A DNA stretch of 64,000 nt from Onchocerca lupi (GCA_028564675.1 JAOVVO010000263.1:36889-100888), one strand, 5' to 3'; positions 35,701 through 46,198 are shown, counted from the stretch's first letter. Program-made: numbers and translations. The notes: a model not told the origin generated them from the sequence alone.

Positions 35701-37696
35701 TTCCAAAAAGTATCAAATCAAAAAATCAAAAACAAAAAAAAAAAAGAGGAATATAAAATGATAATAACAATTTTTCCTTCCATGAATTTAAAAAAAAAAA
35801 ATCGAATTTTTTAAAAACTAGGTTTAAATAAGTAAAATAAATTTTTTTTTAAGTTTCAAAAAAATAAAATACAGACGAATATCATGAATATATAAAATGA
35901 TATTAAGGTTCATATATTCAATCACGACATTCAATTTGAATTTTCATCTTGTTATTATAAATTTATTATGAATTATTATAAATTATTATTATTATTATAA
36001 ATATTCATGAAGCAAATAGACGATTAGAGTTATTAATAACTTAGTTTTCGATTATTTTATCGGGAATTTTTAATTTTTCCTCCATAAATTACTCATTAAT
36101 TATTGTAGTTATTCAAGATGTATAAATGAAAATACTGATTAAACTTCAGCAAATTAAAATTATGGAAAAATAAAACAAGAAAAATTAAAAATATTTAAAT
36201 AGCTAAAATTAGAATATAATTATTCTATAAGAAATGAAAAAAAAAAAAAAATCGCTGTTTAACTGGCGAAATAGAATTAGGAATAATGGATAAATGAATG
36301 CATCAAAGTTTTGATTTCTAAGTTCTAAGTTTTTTTTCCTGCATTTTTGACAAAGCTAATTTTATAAAAAAGAAATGGAGAAGAAAGGAGAAAAGAAAAA
36401 CACATAAAGTTGATTTATTGATTAGCAAACAATTTTAAAGTTAATTTTATTCGTATTCTTTTCATTCATGACTAATTCCTTCATTTTCTTTTCCTTTCTT
36501 TCCTTCCTGCAAAATTTTTCCTTCAATTTTTCTTTTTTTATTTTTTTCAAAAAACGCAACCAAATTACTATTGTTTACTTCGAAAAAAAAAATGCAGCGA
36601 CATTTTGCCAAATTGTTAATTAGTTACAACTGCAATAATTTAAATAATGCATGCACGAAATCTTTCGTCTTATTTAATTTACATAATTTTTGCTAATTAT
36701 CAAAATTAATTATCGAAAATAATAATCTTAATCAAGTTTCAGTATTGAAATAATGATAAAATTTCTTTCTTTGTTAATTATAATCAATGTTAATGTTAAT
36801 TAATTTTTCGTTGTTGCAGGAATAGAAATGTTGCACGCATTATTTTATGATTTTATAATTACTACAATGATAAGATAATGGGAGGTGATAATTTTGAAAC
36901 ATTGATTTAAATTGAATGAAGCATGTTTGACTTGCATAATGAATTATAATTAACATTAATTAATATGCATTAAAAGTAATGAATTACTTAATTTTTTCTG
37001 CAACTTTTACTATAATTTCTAAAAACTAGCAAAGATAATTGTCTAATTCATTATAGTTATTATCATCTTTAACATCATACAATAACTGATAACTAATTTT
37101 TCAACTAATTAAAATGGTTGAAATTAGAAATTGAAATAAAAAATCATTGATAAAATTGAGATTAATTTATCAAATTTTTTCTGAAAACGAAGTAGAATCA
37201 GATATCAATTGAAATATTTCAAAATGAATTATTTTATCATTTCTATTTTTATTCTATAATCATAATTTGGCGATAGAATTCTCATTTATGTGCTGTATTA
37301 TTTAAATTAAATTCGATTAATTTTAGAATTTGGTCATTATTCATAAAATACGAATTTGATCAATCTTTATTAGATAAAAATAATTAATCAAATTGATAAC
37401 ACAACTTGATTCTGCATGTTATATTATTTGAATAAATTATTAAGTTAATTATTTAAGCAATATATTATACAGAAGAGAGTCATATTATACAAATTTGATA
37501 GCTTAAAAAATCTAATTGTTAATCATAAAATATGAATCGTCATAAAAATTGGAAATAAATAAAAAATGAATAAATAATTAATCAAAACGTTACCTTTACA
37601 AGTTTCTCCATGAGGACGACTATTTTTTCGTGTCTTAGCAGAATAATCTACGGAATATTTAGATTTAGCAAATACAGCTGAACGTCCAACTACCAT
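12054..37696 (-). CDS. Unidentified multi-exon gene, 3' part missing or unresolved
   Basis: Seven short exons on the minus strand, with good donors (GTAAGA, GTAAGT, GTATGT, GTTAGC, GTTAAT) and acceptors, can be chained: 37696-37594, 32172-32152, 27654-27586, 26265-26108, 23105-22990, 16734-16469 and 12128-12054. Phases agree across the first four junctions and across the exon 6/7 junction. Exon 5 ends in phase 2 while exon 6 needs phase 0, so at least one short exon is missing between them. The proposed start is the ATG at 37694-37696, giving MVVGRSAVFAKSKYS. The product is hydrophilic, with Gln/Asn-rich, Lys-rich and Ser/Thr-rich stretches and a more conserved-looking end (VVDVSDVKTCAMLMAKIKEA). 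No signal peptide, membrane segment or known domain was recognised. Introns of 1.3-6.3 kb carry a Helitron relic and several minisatellites. The gene must continue below 12054 because the last exon ends in phase 2 at a GTAAGT donor. Confidence 0.7.
12129..16468. other. Intron between exons 6 and 7
   Basis: About 4.3 kb of A/T-rich sequence. It holds A/T homopolymer runs, ATAATGATA-type simple sequence at about 14370-14620 and 15535-15700, and a TATGCATACACACATACATA-like stretch near 13325-13360. No further exon was identified. Confidence 0.5.
16469..16734 (-). CDS. Exon 6 of the unidentified minus-strand gene
   Basis: A 266-nt exon. After the acceptor CATTCCTTAG the only frame open throughout is phase 0, reading GTIKIAMQQIIRSTSSALSS and onward through Ser/Thr-rich, Lys-rich (SDKKKSLTVKPSDLLFRPIV) and Asp/Asn-rich parts, to DVYR at a GTTAAT donor (phase 2). 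The Arg codon is completed by exon 7. Because exon 5 ends in phase 2, exon 6 cannot follow it directly: that join would read VPLKSPCNKLYDQ and stop after 20 codons. The ATG at 16714-16716 could instead start a shorter isoform or a separate gene. Confidence 0.7.
17085..17339. repeat. Diverged direct duplication of about 90 bp
   Basis: The stretch at 17085-17174, beginning TTAATTTAAATATATTTATT and containing TAAATGAAAATTTTTATTAC, recurs with substitutions at 17241-17339 (TTAATTTAAATACATTCATT and TAAATGAAAATTTCGATTGC). The spacer is about 66 bp. Confidence 0.6.
18176..18346. repeat. 24-bp minisatellite, about 7 copies
   Basis: Successive units follow the pattern TGATCTTACTGTTTTTCGAT then TTTG, with a 24-bp period. 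Because 24 is a multiple of three and the unit lacks stops in two frames, both frames translate as long hydrophobic 8-residue repeats (FVIILFFD-like). This explains the overlapping open frames at 18116-18430 and 18153-18347. No splice signals or start context support a real gene, so it is called as a repeat. Confidence 0.85.
18710..18798. repeat. 37-bp tandem repeat containing AGGTCA-type motifs
   Basis: Two complete 37-bp units (18710-18746 and 18747-18783) both start ATTATGAAATAATAT and end GAACAA; a third, partial unit follows. Unit 1 contains AGGTCAAAGATCG and unit 2 contains AATTCAAAGGTCA. Both look like imperfect DR1 sites (AGGTCA, one base, AGGTCA-like), the class of site bound by HNF4/RXR-type receptors. 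Any regulatory role is inference. Confidence 0.8.
21161..21219 (-). CDS. Candidate extra exon between exons 5 and 6
   Basis: 59 nt lie between the acceptor AAATTTACCTAG and the donor GTAATT. Entered in phase 1 it reads NFYEQTVRVIMQTITKIVQ and leaves in phase 0, exactly as exon 6 requires (GTIKIAMQQ follows). It still needs phase 1 from upstream, whereas exon 5 ends in phase 2, so another exon or an alternative donor would be needed. Composition is only slightly above background. This is tentative. Confidence 0.3.
21384..21560 (+). pseudogene. Plus-strand protein-like 58-codon ORF
   Basis: It opens MHFKYIIIAEKCQIVQKLL and continues with EAQTEPLELSIKIMRIKLIF, PEAGIL and a TGA stop. Unlike most frames in this window it uses all codon classes and has amphipathic character. 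The order 'I.A..LL......PL.L.IKIM.IKL..FPE' recalls the region after the little-finger domain of DNA polymerase kappa/DinB proteins (PLRLRLMGVR...FP in that family), but the match is short and weak. No upstream exon was found on this strand. It may be a gene relic, part of a mobile element, or chance. Confidence 0.25.
22990..23105 (-). CDS. Exon 5 of the unidentified minus-strand gene
   Basis: A 116-nt exon between the acceptor TTAATTATAG and the donor GTATGT. Phase 0 entry follows exon 4 exactly. It reads LAKKKRDGRMALLMENDNKE and QFSNENDDVPSKFMGSRR, leaving CG in phase 2. The start is basic and the second half acidic/Asn-rich, suggesting a disordered linker after a basic helix. The family is not recognised. 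Confidence 0.8.
24730..25096 (+). pseudogene. Helitron (Pif1-type) helicase C-terminal fragment, frameshifted
   Basis: The plus-strand frame before about 25010 reads VKKATVLAEPFKGEAVFILR, then IPMIPTEKPFQFRRFQFPIR, LAFAFIINEAQNQSLE, and LDLETDCFFYGQFYV. This is the conserved end of the Helitron/Pif1 helicase, where intact relatives have RIPMIPTDLPF.F.R.QFPVRLAFAMTINKAQGQSL...GLDL...CFSHGQLYVA.SR. After YV the frame is lost by a small deletion, and the continuation is in another frame: SRIGKPDNLYIYTDNE, ending LL and TGA at 25094-25096. This matches the usual SRVG.PDNLFIY ending. The Gly of the INKAQGQ motif is changed (INEAQNQ), another sign of decay. Everything upstream (Walker A/B, Rep) is absent. 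Confidence 0.85.
25725..25756 (+). other. Helitron 3' terminal hairpin and CTAG end
   Basis: AGCTGGAG at 25725-25732 pairs perfectly with CTCCAGCT at 25747-25754 around a 14-nt GC-rich loop, CCGGCCACGCGGAA. The element ends CTAG (25753-25756) and the next base is T. This fits the Helitron rule of a short hairpin followed by CTRR-3' inserted before T. Its plus-strand orientation agrees with the helicase fragment upstream. Confidence 0.7.
26108..26265 (-). CDS. Exon 4 of the unidentified minus-strand gene
   Basis: A 158-nt exon between the acceptor AATATATTTTAG and the donor GTTAGC. It enters in phase 1 (A from exon 3 plus CA gives Thr) and exits in phase 0. It encodes a Gln/Asn/Pro-rich stretch (QYEQDSNQRPNQPNLQQEQK) followed by NYAIVRREQLTPIKGSKSEA and MPSLDFPTVILE. 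The first half looks disordered, the end more ordered. No known domain is recognised. Confidence 0.85.
27586..27654 (-). CDS. Exon 3 of the unidentified minus-strand gene
   Basis: A 69-nt phase 1 to phase 1 exon between the acceptor ATTATGATTTTAG and the donor GTAAGA. With the preceding G it reads VNSSSAGQRRKSGIQTIEAD then IEC. RRKS is a plausible basophilic kinase site (RRxS), but this is only a sequence pattern. Confidence 0.85.
28270..28485. repeat. Four dispersed copies of a palindromic 22-bp motif
   Basis: Versions of AATGATAAATTGTCATTTTG occur at about 28275, 28325, 28375 and 28458, spaced 50, 50 and 83 bp apart. The intervals between them share AAAAAG/AAATAAATA words. ATGATAAATTGTCAT is itself near-palindromic. 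This looks like an old tandem array of about 50-bp units. Confidence 0.55.
30843..30856. promoter_or_regulatory. Perfect DR2 nuclear receptor-type site
   Basis: AGGTCA AG AGGTCA: two perfect consensus nuclear-receptor half-sites in direct repeat with a 2-bp spacer. It lies in the intron between exons 2 and 3 of the minus-strand gene. Binding in vivo is not shown. A 12-bp exact match is improbable but possible by chance in 64 kb. Confidence 0.45.
32152..32172 (-). CDS. Exon 2 (21-nt microexon) of the unidentified minus-strand gene
   Basis: A 21-nt exon between the acceptor TTTCGTTTACAG and the donor GTAAAA. It enters and leaves in phase 1, exactly as exons 1 and 3 require. It adds DQFKRHS between ...ETCK and VNSSS. 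Its length is a multiple of three, so it could be skipped without changing the frame. Confidence 0.65.
32173..37593. other. Intron between exons 1 and 2
   Basis: About 5.4 kb of A/T-rich DNA. The only distinctive element is the 24-bp-stem hairpin at 32902-32956. There is ATAATAATAG-type simple sequence at about 33295-33360 and 35950-36000. No exon was identified. Confidence 0.5.
32902..32956. ncRNA. Strong hairpin, possible small-RNA precursor or foldback
   Basis: The left arm is 32902-32925 (GGATGAATTTTACACAGATG then ACTT) and the right arm is 32933-32956 (AAGTCATCCGTGTAAAATTT then ATCC). They pair at 22 of 24 positions around a 7-nt loop, CAAAGTA. One strand's mismatches would be G-U wobbles in RNA. 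The stem is short for a canonical miRNA precursor, so a foldback DNA element is equally likely. Confidence 0.4.
37594..37696 (-). CDS. Exon 1 (first recognised coding exon) of the unidentified minus-strand gene
   Basis: A 103-nt segment opens with ATG (37694-37696) and reads MVVGRSAVFAKSKYSVDYSA, then KTRKNSRPHGETCK, ending in phase 1 at a GTAACG donor. The ATG is preceded by TTTCTGATTTTCGAG, which could be a splice or trans-splice acceptor. The exon might therefore be internal and the true start further upstream (see the 15-nt candidate at 43386). The peptide is basic, without a signal sequence. Confidence 0.7.
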
Positions 37697-37949
37697 CTCG
37701 AAAATCAGAAATTAAATAATTATTATTTGTCAACAGAAATTTGGAATAAATTTTCTAAAATGTTCTTATTAGATAAGTAAAAAATAATAGCAACGATATT
37801 ATTGTTGGTGCATAAATATAATTTGTTTAATTAATAATTTCATTGATTCGAAATTGTGATGGAAGAAGTTAATCTAGAAAAATGCCTGAAATTTGTTTTT
37901 TATTTTATTTTTAAAGTAATTTAAATTTCAGATATTTTCATCAATCAAC

Positions 37950-38202
37950 AATTTCGTATCAATGAAATCATCAATTAAATAATTTATAACGATTGAACAT
38001 TTTTTAATAAAATTCAATTTAATTCTTTTTTTAATTTCAAATTTACAAAACATACTTAGATGATAACAGTAATTTCATATCAGTGAAATTATCAATTAAA
38101 TAACCTGTAACAATTAAACATCTAACAAAAAATCACAATGACTAAATATTTTCAGTCAAATTTAATTTAATTCCTTTTTAATTTCAGATTTATAAAACAT
38201 AA
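37950..38202. repeat. Diverged tandem duplication of about 110-130 bp
   Basis: Copy 1 (37950-38056) starts AATTTCGTATCAATGAAATC and ends ATTTACAAAACATA. Copy 2 (38071-38202) starts AATTTCATATCAGTGAAATT and ends ATTTATAAAACATA. Shared blocks include ATCAATTAAATAA, CAATTTAATTC/ATTTAATTCC and TTTTTAATTTCA. Copy 2 has an extra stretch of about 25 bp. Confidence 0.65.
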
Positions 38203-40309
38203 GCATATGTATTTATATTTAAATGAATGAAAATAAATTGAAAATTTCAGAACAAAAACAATATACAATTAATCAATTGGTTGTTGAGAAATTACTGATA
38301 CTAAATCTCTCATATCTTATCAAAAACATCCAATAACAACAACCAATTAAAAGAAGTACAATAAACAGATTCCTTTTAAAAATTAAATTAATTTTTAAAT
38401 AAAGTAAGAAATAAATTTCTTATATTTTATCAGGATAACTTACAGAAAAATTAGAAATTAGTCGCATACTTTTTTTTAAAAGTAATTTATTAATTGGAAG
38501 TAATTTCAAGCAAATTACCAATTATTTAATTAATTTTTCAGTAACTTAATCACATCCAAAAGATTACGGTACAGAAAATAAAAAATATAAAATTTTTTAG
38601 CTGAAAAAAAAATAATTGTCACAATTTTATGAATATACTAGTTTCAAATTCGATTTTTCTTTTCAAACATTTATGAATTTATATACATGTCTGTCTATCA
38701 CGTCATTTAAATACCTGTCAATTATTTTTTCCACGATAAATTCTTAACTTTAATTTGATATTTTTTAAGCTTGGAGTATATGAAATTGAAAAGTGGAGAA
38801 ATCATATTATCTACAGATAATAACTTATTATATTTATAATTAATAAATGCTAATATAGAAAAGTTTTCACTGCTCAAATTTGTGAGAAATTTATGCCCAT
38901 TAATTAAAAAATGATAAATTCAAAATTTAAATTTGTCCAAAATTTAAGCAAAAACTGTTCAATTTTTTTGTTAGTTTTTTCACCGCAAAATATTTATGAA
39001 TGATTAGAATTAAAACAAATTTAGAAAATTGATCAAAAAGTGTTTACTCTATTTATAATAATTGCAATAAATTTATAACTATTCAAGTTCTGGCGGAAAC
39101 AATTAATTGCTATTATCAAATCTTAATTAAAAGATACTTAGTTTCGAAGCATTTAAATTGCTAATAATGAATGAATCTTGAAATTTGATCGAATTTGTTT
39201 CTCAAAAATATCAAATGAACCATTTTTGAAAATTTGTTATTGAAATGATTTTAAAGTTTTTTTTTTTTTGTAAGAAATTTTAAAGCTTCGAAAAATTGCA
39301 ATTTATAATTCTGTCATCAGCGTATATTAGACTTTTTTCTTGAAAATATTAACCAATAGCAATCGATAAAATAAAAATTATTATTATTAAAAATATTTTT
39401 GTTAAATCACACAACAAATATTTGAATTGAGCTAAATATCGAATAATTTAGAATTGAATGTATATTTTTAATTGCCAAATTAAGGCGATTAAAATCATCT
39501 ACAAATAATTAGATCATGTATAGAAATTCATAAAATTTTGTGCATTTTTAGCATAAGTCATGTCCTTTTTGTTTAAATTGCTATTACTATTATTTTCATA
39601 CAACATTTACTAAATAAATTTCAAAAAAAAAAATGAAAATGGAAAAAATGCAAAAATTGAACTTTTTGTCAAAAAAAATCAAAGTTTTCAAAGTTTACAA
39701 AAACTTAAAAAGATTGCATCAAATCAGAGTAAAATTCAAAAAAATTCTTTCAAAATTTTTATCAGTTTATAAATAAAAAATAAATAAAGAAGAGCTTGAA
39801 ATTTTCATCTCATCCAAATATGAATTAAGAAATTCCTCGAAAACTGAAACTTTCCCTAAAGTGAAAACAAAATTTAGAATAATTAAGGAATTGAAAATTC
39901 TTACTCCCTCTAAATGGAATCAAAAAAAAAAAAAAATAGTTTCGCAGAAATTGAATCTTTTACGGATTTAAAATAAAAAATCAAAAACAAAATTTGCAAA
40001 GATTGATATTTTTATTTCGTCGAAAAAATAAATTAAATTCTGCAAAAATTGAAACTTTCCCTAATCAAGAAAAAGAAAAAGTTAGATTTATGTAAGAATT
40101 GAAATTTTATCTTTTCAGAATATGAATTCAAAAATTTTTGCGGAAATTGAAACTTTTTTTTGGTATTTTTGTATTCTATTTCTTAACTTTTTTCGGGTAC
40201 CAGTTTGAAATAAAAGAAAAAAAATCGTGAAAAAAGTTTCGCAAAAATTGAAAATTTAATTACATCCTAAAAAAGTTTGTTAGTATTAACAGAAAAAAAG
40301 GAAAAAAAA

Positions 40310-40505
40310 ATTAGCGAATGATTGTAAAATCGGCTTGCGACAACAACCGCATATTATTGGGCGATTGTTTTGGATGGTTTCGAATCTCGATTAAGAAGAG
40401 ACTTAAGTGTTTGCGTTTTTGCTGGCTTTTCATTCAATTCTTTGCGACAAATTACTCAGATATCATCAAGCTGAAAGTAATTGAATTGCTTGCCAAATAG
40501 CTTTA
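40310..40505 (+). other. GC-richer island with a 60-codon open frame
   Basis: An abrupt rise in G+C within AT-rich DNA. The plus-strand frame 40318-40500 runs from ATG to TAG and reads MIVKSACDNNRILLGDCFGW then FRISIKKRLKCLRFCWLF... ending IELLAK. The four Cys and Trp residues and mixed codon use are unlike the A/T-run frames. No splice sites, promoter or homology were recognised. It may be a gene fragment, a mobile-element remnant or part of an untranslated RNA. Confidence 0.3.
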
Positions 40506-43385
40506 TCATTTCATCTAATTTCAATTCTTCCTTTTTTCTTCCTTCCTTTTTTGGTTTCCTTCACATCGTTTTAAACCGACAAATAAATATTTTAAATTTT
40601 TGAAATGATTTGTCAATAATTTTTAAAATTAAACAACAATATTGTATTTAATATAAATTTCAATATCATTTGAAGCTATTAGCAATTTATTTGTTTACAT
40701 CAAAATGCATTAGATAATACAAGCATCATTGAATGGAACCATTATCCTAATAGAATAGTAAATAGTATATGATGAGAAAAAAAAATTGCTCAATTTATTT
40801 TGCAATTAATCAATAAGTATTAAATTTAATTTTGATATGATATTTGAAATTAAAGAAAAGATGGGAATGCAATAAATGATGCATAAATAAATGGGAAAAA
40901 TTATGAATGGTGAAAATGTTGAATTGTGACTATAATTATAATGATCATTATTGCTTAATTTAATTGTTCAATTTAATTAATTGCTGTTTTTACTTCTTTT
41001 TTTCAAATCAAATTTCCCTTCATAACATTTTTTTTTAATAATTCAATGTCCAAATTTTCTATTATTGTTCTGAAAACATACGAATGTTTAATATAAAATA
41101 AAATCTAAAAAAAAAAAAAAAAAAAAAACGGAAAAGAAATTATAAGTTTGTAACATCATAAAACAAGTAATTTTTATGAAAAATTTTGAAAAGTTCTCAT
41201 TTTTTTTTTTATATCGTAAATAAAAAAAAAATTGTATGAAGATGATTCTTTAAATAAATTTCTAAATTTCAAATTTGCTAGTTTTTTTTTTGAATCGAAT
41301 AACTTTAATTTTATAATATTTTAACATCTCGTCAGCTTTTTATCATAACTTTTATAATATATATTTCCAAATAATTATTTATAAAAAAGAAGAAAAATTA
41401 GATATCAAATACGGAAATTAAAATTTAAGAATGAATAAAGTAAAAATTTGAGAATAAGAATGAAAAATGAAGGTAGCTTTATGATTCGATAATTTTCAGG
41501 TTATATTTGTACTTCATTGAAATTTTAATAAAATTATATTCAAAATTTTTAATATTTATTGTCAAATTCCTGCAACACCACAAAATACAATCCGTGTAGT
41601 AGAAGAGAAATTAAAGTCTTAATTAAAATATTCAAAACTTTCAAATTAGACATTCTCTTAAATTATCATGTCATAATGCATGAATTGTTAGAAATATTTA
41701 TCGTTTTAAAATTAATTTTTTTGCTAATTTTAGGATTTTATACCACCTAAGAATTTTTCAGAAACCAAGTTTTGGAAACAGTATCATCCGAGTGGAAAAT
41801 TTCCCAAAACTTTTGGAAATATACCAATTTTCTTCCATTCCATCTTCTCCATTTCTTTTTCATTAAAAAAAAAAAAAAAAAAAAAAATAAAGAAAAGCTA
41901 ACTTTGCTTCTGATATTTAAAGTATATTAAGTTGCAAATAAACAAATCATCATAACAAATTATAAACGATTTCTTCAGTAAGGCAAATTTATTTACCAAA
42001 ATTATAATTTAATTACTTGGCTTCATTTATTGACAATTTTAGGATGCATCCTGAAATGATAAATACATATATTTTCGGCATAATAAACCTGCAATAAATT
42101 ATTTTTTGATATTATTTAAACGATATAATTAGTATCAGATATGGTCTATTATAGGCCCTTTTTTATAAAAAATAGGCCTTTCTTAATATATGCAAATAAA
42201 CAGATCATAAATATAAAATTTTTAGCAATTTAAGAAGAAAGCTTATTGGACTAATTAAGCAAATTGGAAACTTGAAAGTGCATAGTTCATAGATTCTCAG
42301 TAGCATCAACAAATGTTTCACATTTAGTACGTATCGTTTCATCTTTCTATGAGCAAACTTATTACAGTACTTGCTACTGATTAGCAGCAAGTTGATTAAT
42401 TAACATAATTACTATTCAAAATAATAGTGGCTAAAATGATAATGGCTATTTATACGCAATAGCTGTTTATCACTATTTATTAATATCAGAAGAATATTTC
42501 ATGAAATTCGAAATAATTAAGCCTCAGATAACAAGGTTCTGATGCAAAGATATTCGGATAAGGAAAATCATCTAGCAATACGCATAAATCGGAAAATGAT
42601 AATCATTTTTTTATTGAAACATCATTTTTGTGAAATATAATTTGCGTCTTCTTGAAATATAATTAACTACGATAAGTTAATTGCGAAGAGAAATAAATTT
42701 TAAAAGTATTAAAATACTTGCTTCCACTATGCATCATTAATAAATCACTTTCATGTGATGCAAATCAATTAAAATTTTAGAATACAACTAGAAATTTATT
42801 ATTTTGAAATTCTTTACTAAATGAATCACATTCTTGGAATTGAATCAATTAAATATTCGTTTATCTTCCGATAAAAATGGGTGTTACTGAATTGAAATAG
42901 AAAAACAAAATTTTTGCTAGCATCAGCTAAAAGAGTGAGTGAAAATCGAATTGATCAATTCGATTTGACCAAATTCCATTTTCAGATAAATTTAATAAAA
43001 ACTGAAAAATGAAAAAAATAGGGAGAAAAGGACTAATAGTTTGGCTAAGCCAAAGTTATTTTCCTGTTAAAGTGTATAAAATTGAGCATATCCAACAAAT
43101 ATTTTTGGAAAATTTTTATTATCCTATTGCCTTAAATATAGTATGCATTTTTCTAAATTATAAAATTTAAAAATAAAAAAAGAAAAAAAAAGACAAGGGA
43201 CAAAAGTGAATGGAAATTATTGAATATTAATATATTCTACTTTTAATCAGACAGATTTCTCGAGATGAATTTTCTGAATTTCATTAATTATGTATTCCTC
43301 GCTTATTTTACCTTAGATAAACCTATTTTCAATGTTCCCTTCTTCAATTCCTCAATCTAAAACGATGTTTGATGTCAACTCTTAC

Positions 43386-43400
43386 CAACACATTATTCAT
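43386..43400 (-). CDS. Candidate 15-nt first coding exon (MNNVL)
   Basis: Minus strand: acceptor TGTTTTACTTAG, then ATGAATAATGTGTTG, then donor GTAAGAG. It would give M-N-N-V-L in phase 0, compatible with the phase 0 entry of the exon at 37594-37696. Both splice sites are strong for this genome, but a 15-nt match can arise by chance and 5.7 kb separates the two. Confidence 0.2.
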
Positions 43401-44410
43401 CTAAGTAAAACACGATTTCCGATTAACATTAAAGATGAAGAACAAAAGTTTGAAAGTTACGTGCGAAAATTTGATGATAAAATCTTTTCTTTTTAATTAT
43501 TTTAAATTAAAATGTTAACACAAATCATCCATAAAACTTAAAAGCTGTTGAGATATTTTTTTATTTTCTATTTGTATTAATATATATTTTCACTTGAAAT
43601 AATTAAAAGTTTTAAAAGTATTTTATAAAAACAAATTTATCCAATTATCTATTTTCAAAAATAATAAATATGATTTTATTCAAAATATTAAATAAAAAGA
43701 GATTATTTATCAAAGTTCCAAAAAAAAAACTAAAAACTTTCAAAGAATTTCTCTTACAAATCTTACAATTTATTTCTATTTTTATATGAAAATTGAATGT
43801 ATCCTGTGCGTGTTATTTTTTTCCCATTTAAATTTATTGCAGCATTTCGTTAGTAATATCAAATGATTAAAAAAAAGAAAGAGTTGAAGGATCATAAATG
43901 ATGCAAATGGTAAATCGCAGGATGATCAGTAATGATGATAAATATCTAAGCAATAAGTTTTCAAACGAAATATCTTATTATACGGTTTTCTCGTCAAATG
44001 TAAATTCATTTCATTTTACTTTAATTTATTTCCTAAAATTTAATTAATATACGATGGTAATTATGATGAAAAGAAGAAATGAATTGCATTATCATTTCTT
44101 GCAAATTGAGTTACCTAATTATATAAATTTTATAATAAAATTCAATACATCGCATGAATTAGTATAATTCGTATAATCATAATGACAATTAACAAACAAA
44201 GCAAGTTTGTTGCAAAAATTGAAATGTAAAATTGGTTTGAATAAAAGTTTTAGCCCTTTAAACTTGTTTTTTTTTTTTTTTTAATATTTAGAACATAATT
44301 TGAAATTCGAAATAAATAGCATGATATTAACTAACCAGAAAAAAATAAAAATTGAGATATCAGGAAAATTTTCAATTCTAATCGTCATCCAGAAAGAGAC
44401 AGTGAAATCT

Positions 44411-44413
<3 letters not shown>

Positions 44414-44440
<27 letters not shown>
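44414..44440. repeat. Poly-T run of about 27 bases
   Basis: An uninterrupted T homopolymer, one of the longest in the window. It is likely length-unreliable in an assembly. Confidence 0.9.
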
Positions 44441-44441
<1 letters not shown>

Positions 44442-45170
44442 GCGCATGTGAGTAGATAAGGTATTCAGAGTAATCCATTTAATTCAGAAGACAATTTATG
44501 AGGATTTCAAAATCGATAGTTCAAGATTTCAGATGTAATTAAAATTGAAATAAAAAGAATGCTTTTAAATAAGATGTAACTTTGATGAAAATTAAAAAAT
44601 CACTTCTCTGAAGAAATTTCATTATTAAATTCGATAGCCAAATAATAAAAAAAATAAAACATAAAATCATAATAGATTCATAGATTATAAAAAATTAAAT
44701 TTTATTCAAAGGAATGAAACAAATAATTTTAGTGAATAATTGGATTTAATAAATTGTGACAAAGAAAATATTTTTTGTAAAATTAATGAAAATTATGGAA
44801 ATATAACATAACTGAGGAAAAATTTTTTGTTAAAACAAAATTACTCTTTGATGCTGCTCACTGGGAATCGCTTTGAAGATTAAAAAAACGAACAAACTAC
44901 ATTTCAAACTTCGTTTTTCGTTTTTTTTTTTTTCAATTTTTACATCTCTTAAGACCACAGAAACCATAATTTAAATGATTTCATTTCTTTATTTTCTTTT
45001 GTTTAAAATATATCTTAAAAATAAATTAAAAAAAGAAGAAAATAAAATGAAATATGAAAAAAATGAATATTTCCTCATGATTATATCCTTTTTTCTTTTT
45101 CATTTCAATAATTCTCATTAATTTCATAAAATGGTTATATTTTTAATCTATGACATTCAATGATTACTAA

Positions 45171-45420
45171 AGCTCCTGTCGCATTTCCGATGATCGCTAT
45201 TAGTCGCGACGCATCAAATATGATCGAAAAAAACCGTCTCGCATTTCCCACCAAGATTTGCCGCCTTGTTGGTGTTTGCGGGAGCATATCACAAACGGAA
45301 AAATTTGGCGGTCAATGACGACAGTGTAATATGGACCCGGTTCATTAAGTCGGAGGAGATGAGACCCATAACTGTTAACACCCGCCTATTCGGACCAACC
45401 CTTTAACCAAAGATGAGTCG
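45171..45420 (+). other. GC-rich island with protein-like open frames
   Basis: About 250 bp with roughly twice the G+C of the surroundings. On the plus strand one frame reads APVAFPMIAISRDASNMIEK then NRLAFPTKICRLVGVCGS, stopping near 45317. An overlapping frame reads FPPRFAALLVFAGAYHKRKN, LAVNDDSVIWTRFIKSEEMR and PITVNTRLFGPTL, stopping at about 45405. Both look like real amino-acid sequence, which suggests either a frameshifted gene relic or a structured non-coding element. No family was recognised. The motif TCGCATTTCC occurs twice (45179 and 45239). Confidence 0.35.
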
Positions 45421-46198
45421 ACAAATATAATATCATTGCATCTTTGCTTGCAGACAATAATAAGTGAGGTTTAAGGCAGAGAAAAAAAGAAAACAATCGC
45501 CTCAATGCGAGGATAAGTATTGACCTTTCAATCTGATCATGAAATAAGCCGCAAATAATACGAAAAATGTTGCAAAATGGTGTACATATGGTTACCATAT
45601 TCTTTTATGCATAAAATATTCTTGGAATAAAATATTATTGAACTTATTGAGTAAATAGCGATAATTTCAAGTAATCGATTTATGATAAATATGAAATGAA
45701 ATAATTGAATGAAATATTTCTTACTTAATTTCATTTTTAAAATTATTAATATATATAAGTTTTTTGAATGAATTTTAAAGCATGATTAATAAAATATGTT
45801 TAAATTTTACTGAATAAAAAACAATAAATTTGGTACTCTTATTTTGGTGGCAAATATGAAATGAAATAATTGTTCAACTACTTTTGATAAATTCCATTTT
45901 TAAAATTATTACTATATGAATATATTTTTTTCAGAATAAACATTGAATCACGTCCTGATAACTGAGAATAGAAGTGCATTATTTGTTTATTTATTTATTT
46001 ATTTTTTTTTTGATATTAACTAACATTATTAATATGCAGAATTTTTACGGATTCTACATGTTCAGTACTGTTGATACTCGATATTCAATAACTTTAATTA
46101 ATATCAAAAAATAAAAATAAAAAAAAAATCAATAGATCTGCAAATTTTAATTTCTCTCTGATTTATTTGGCACTTGAAATTTCAGTAAGATACAATAT

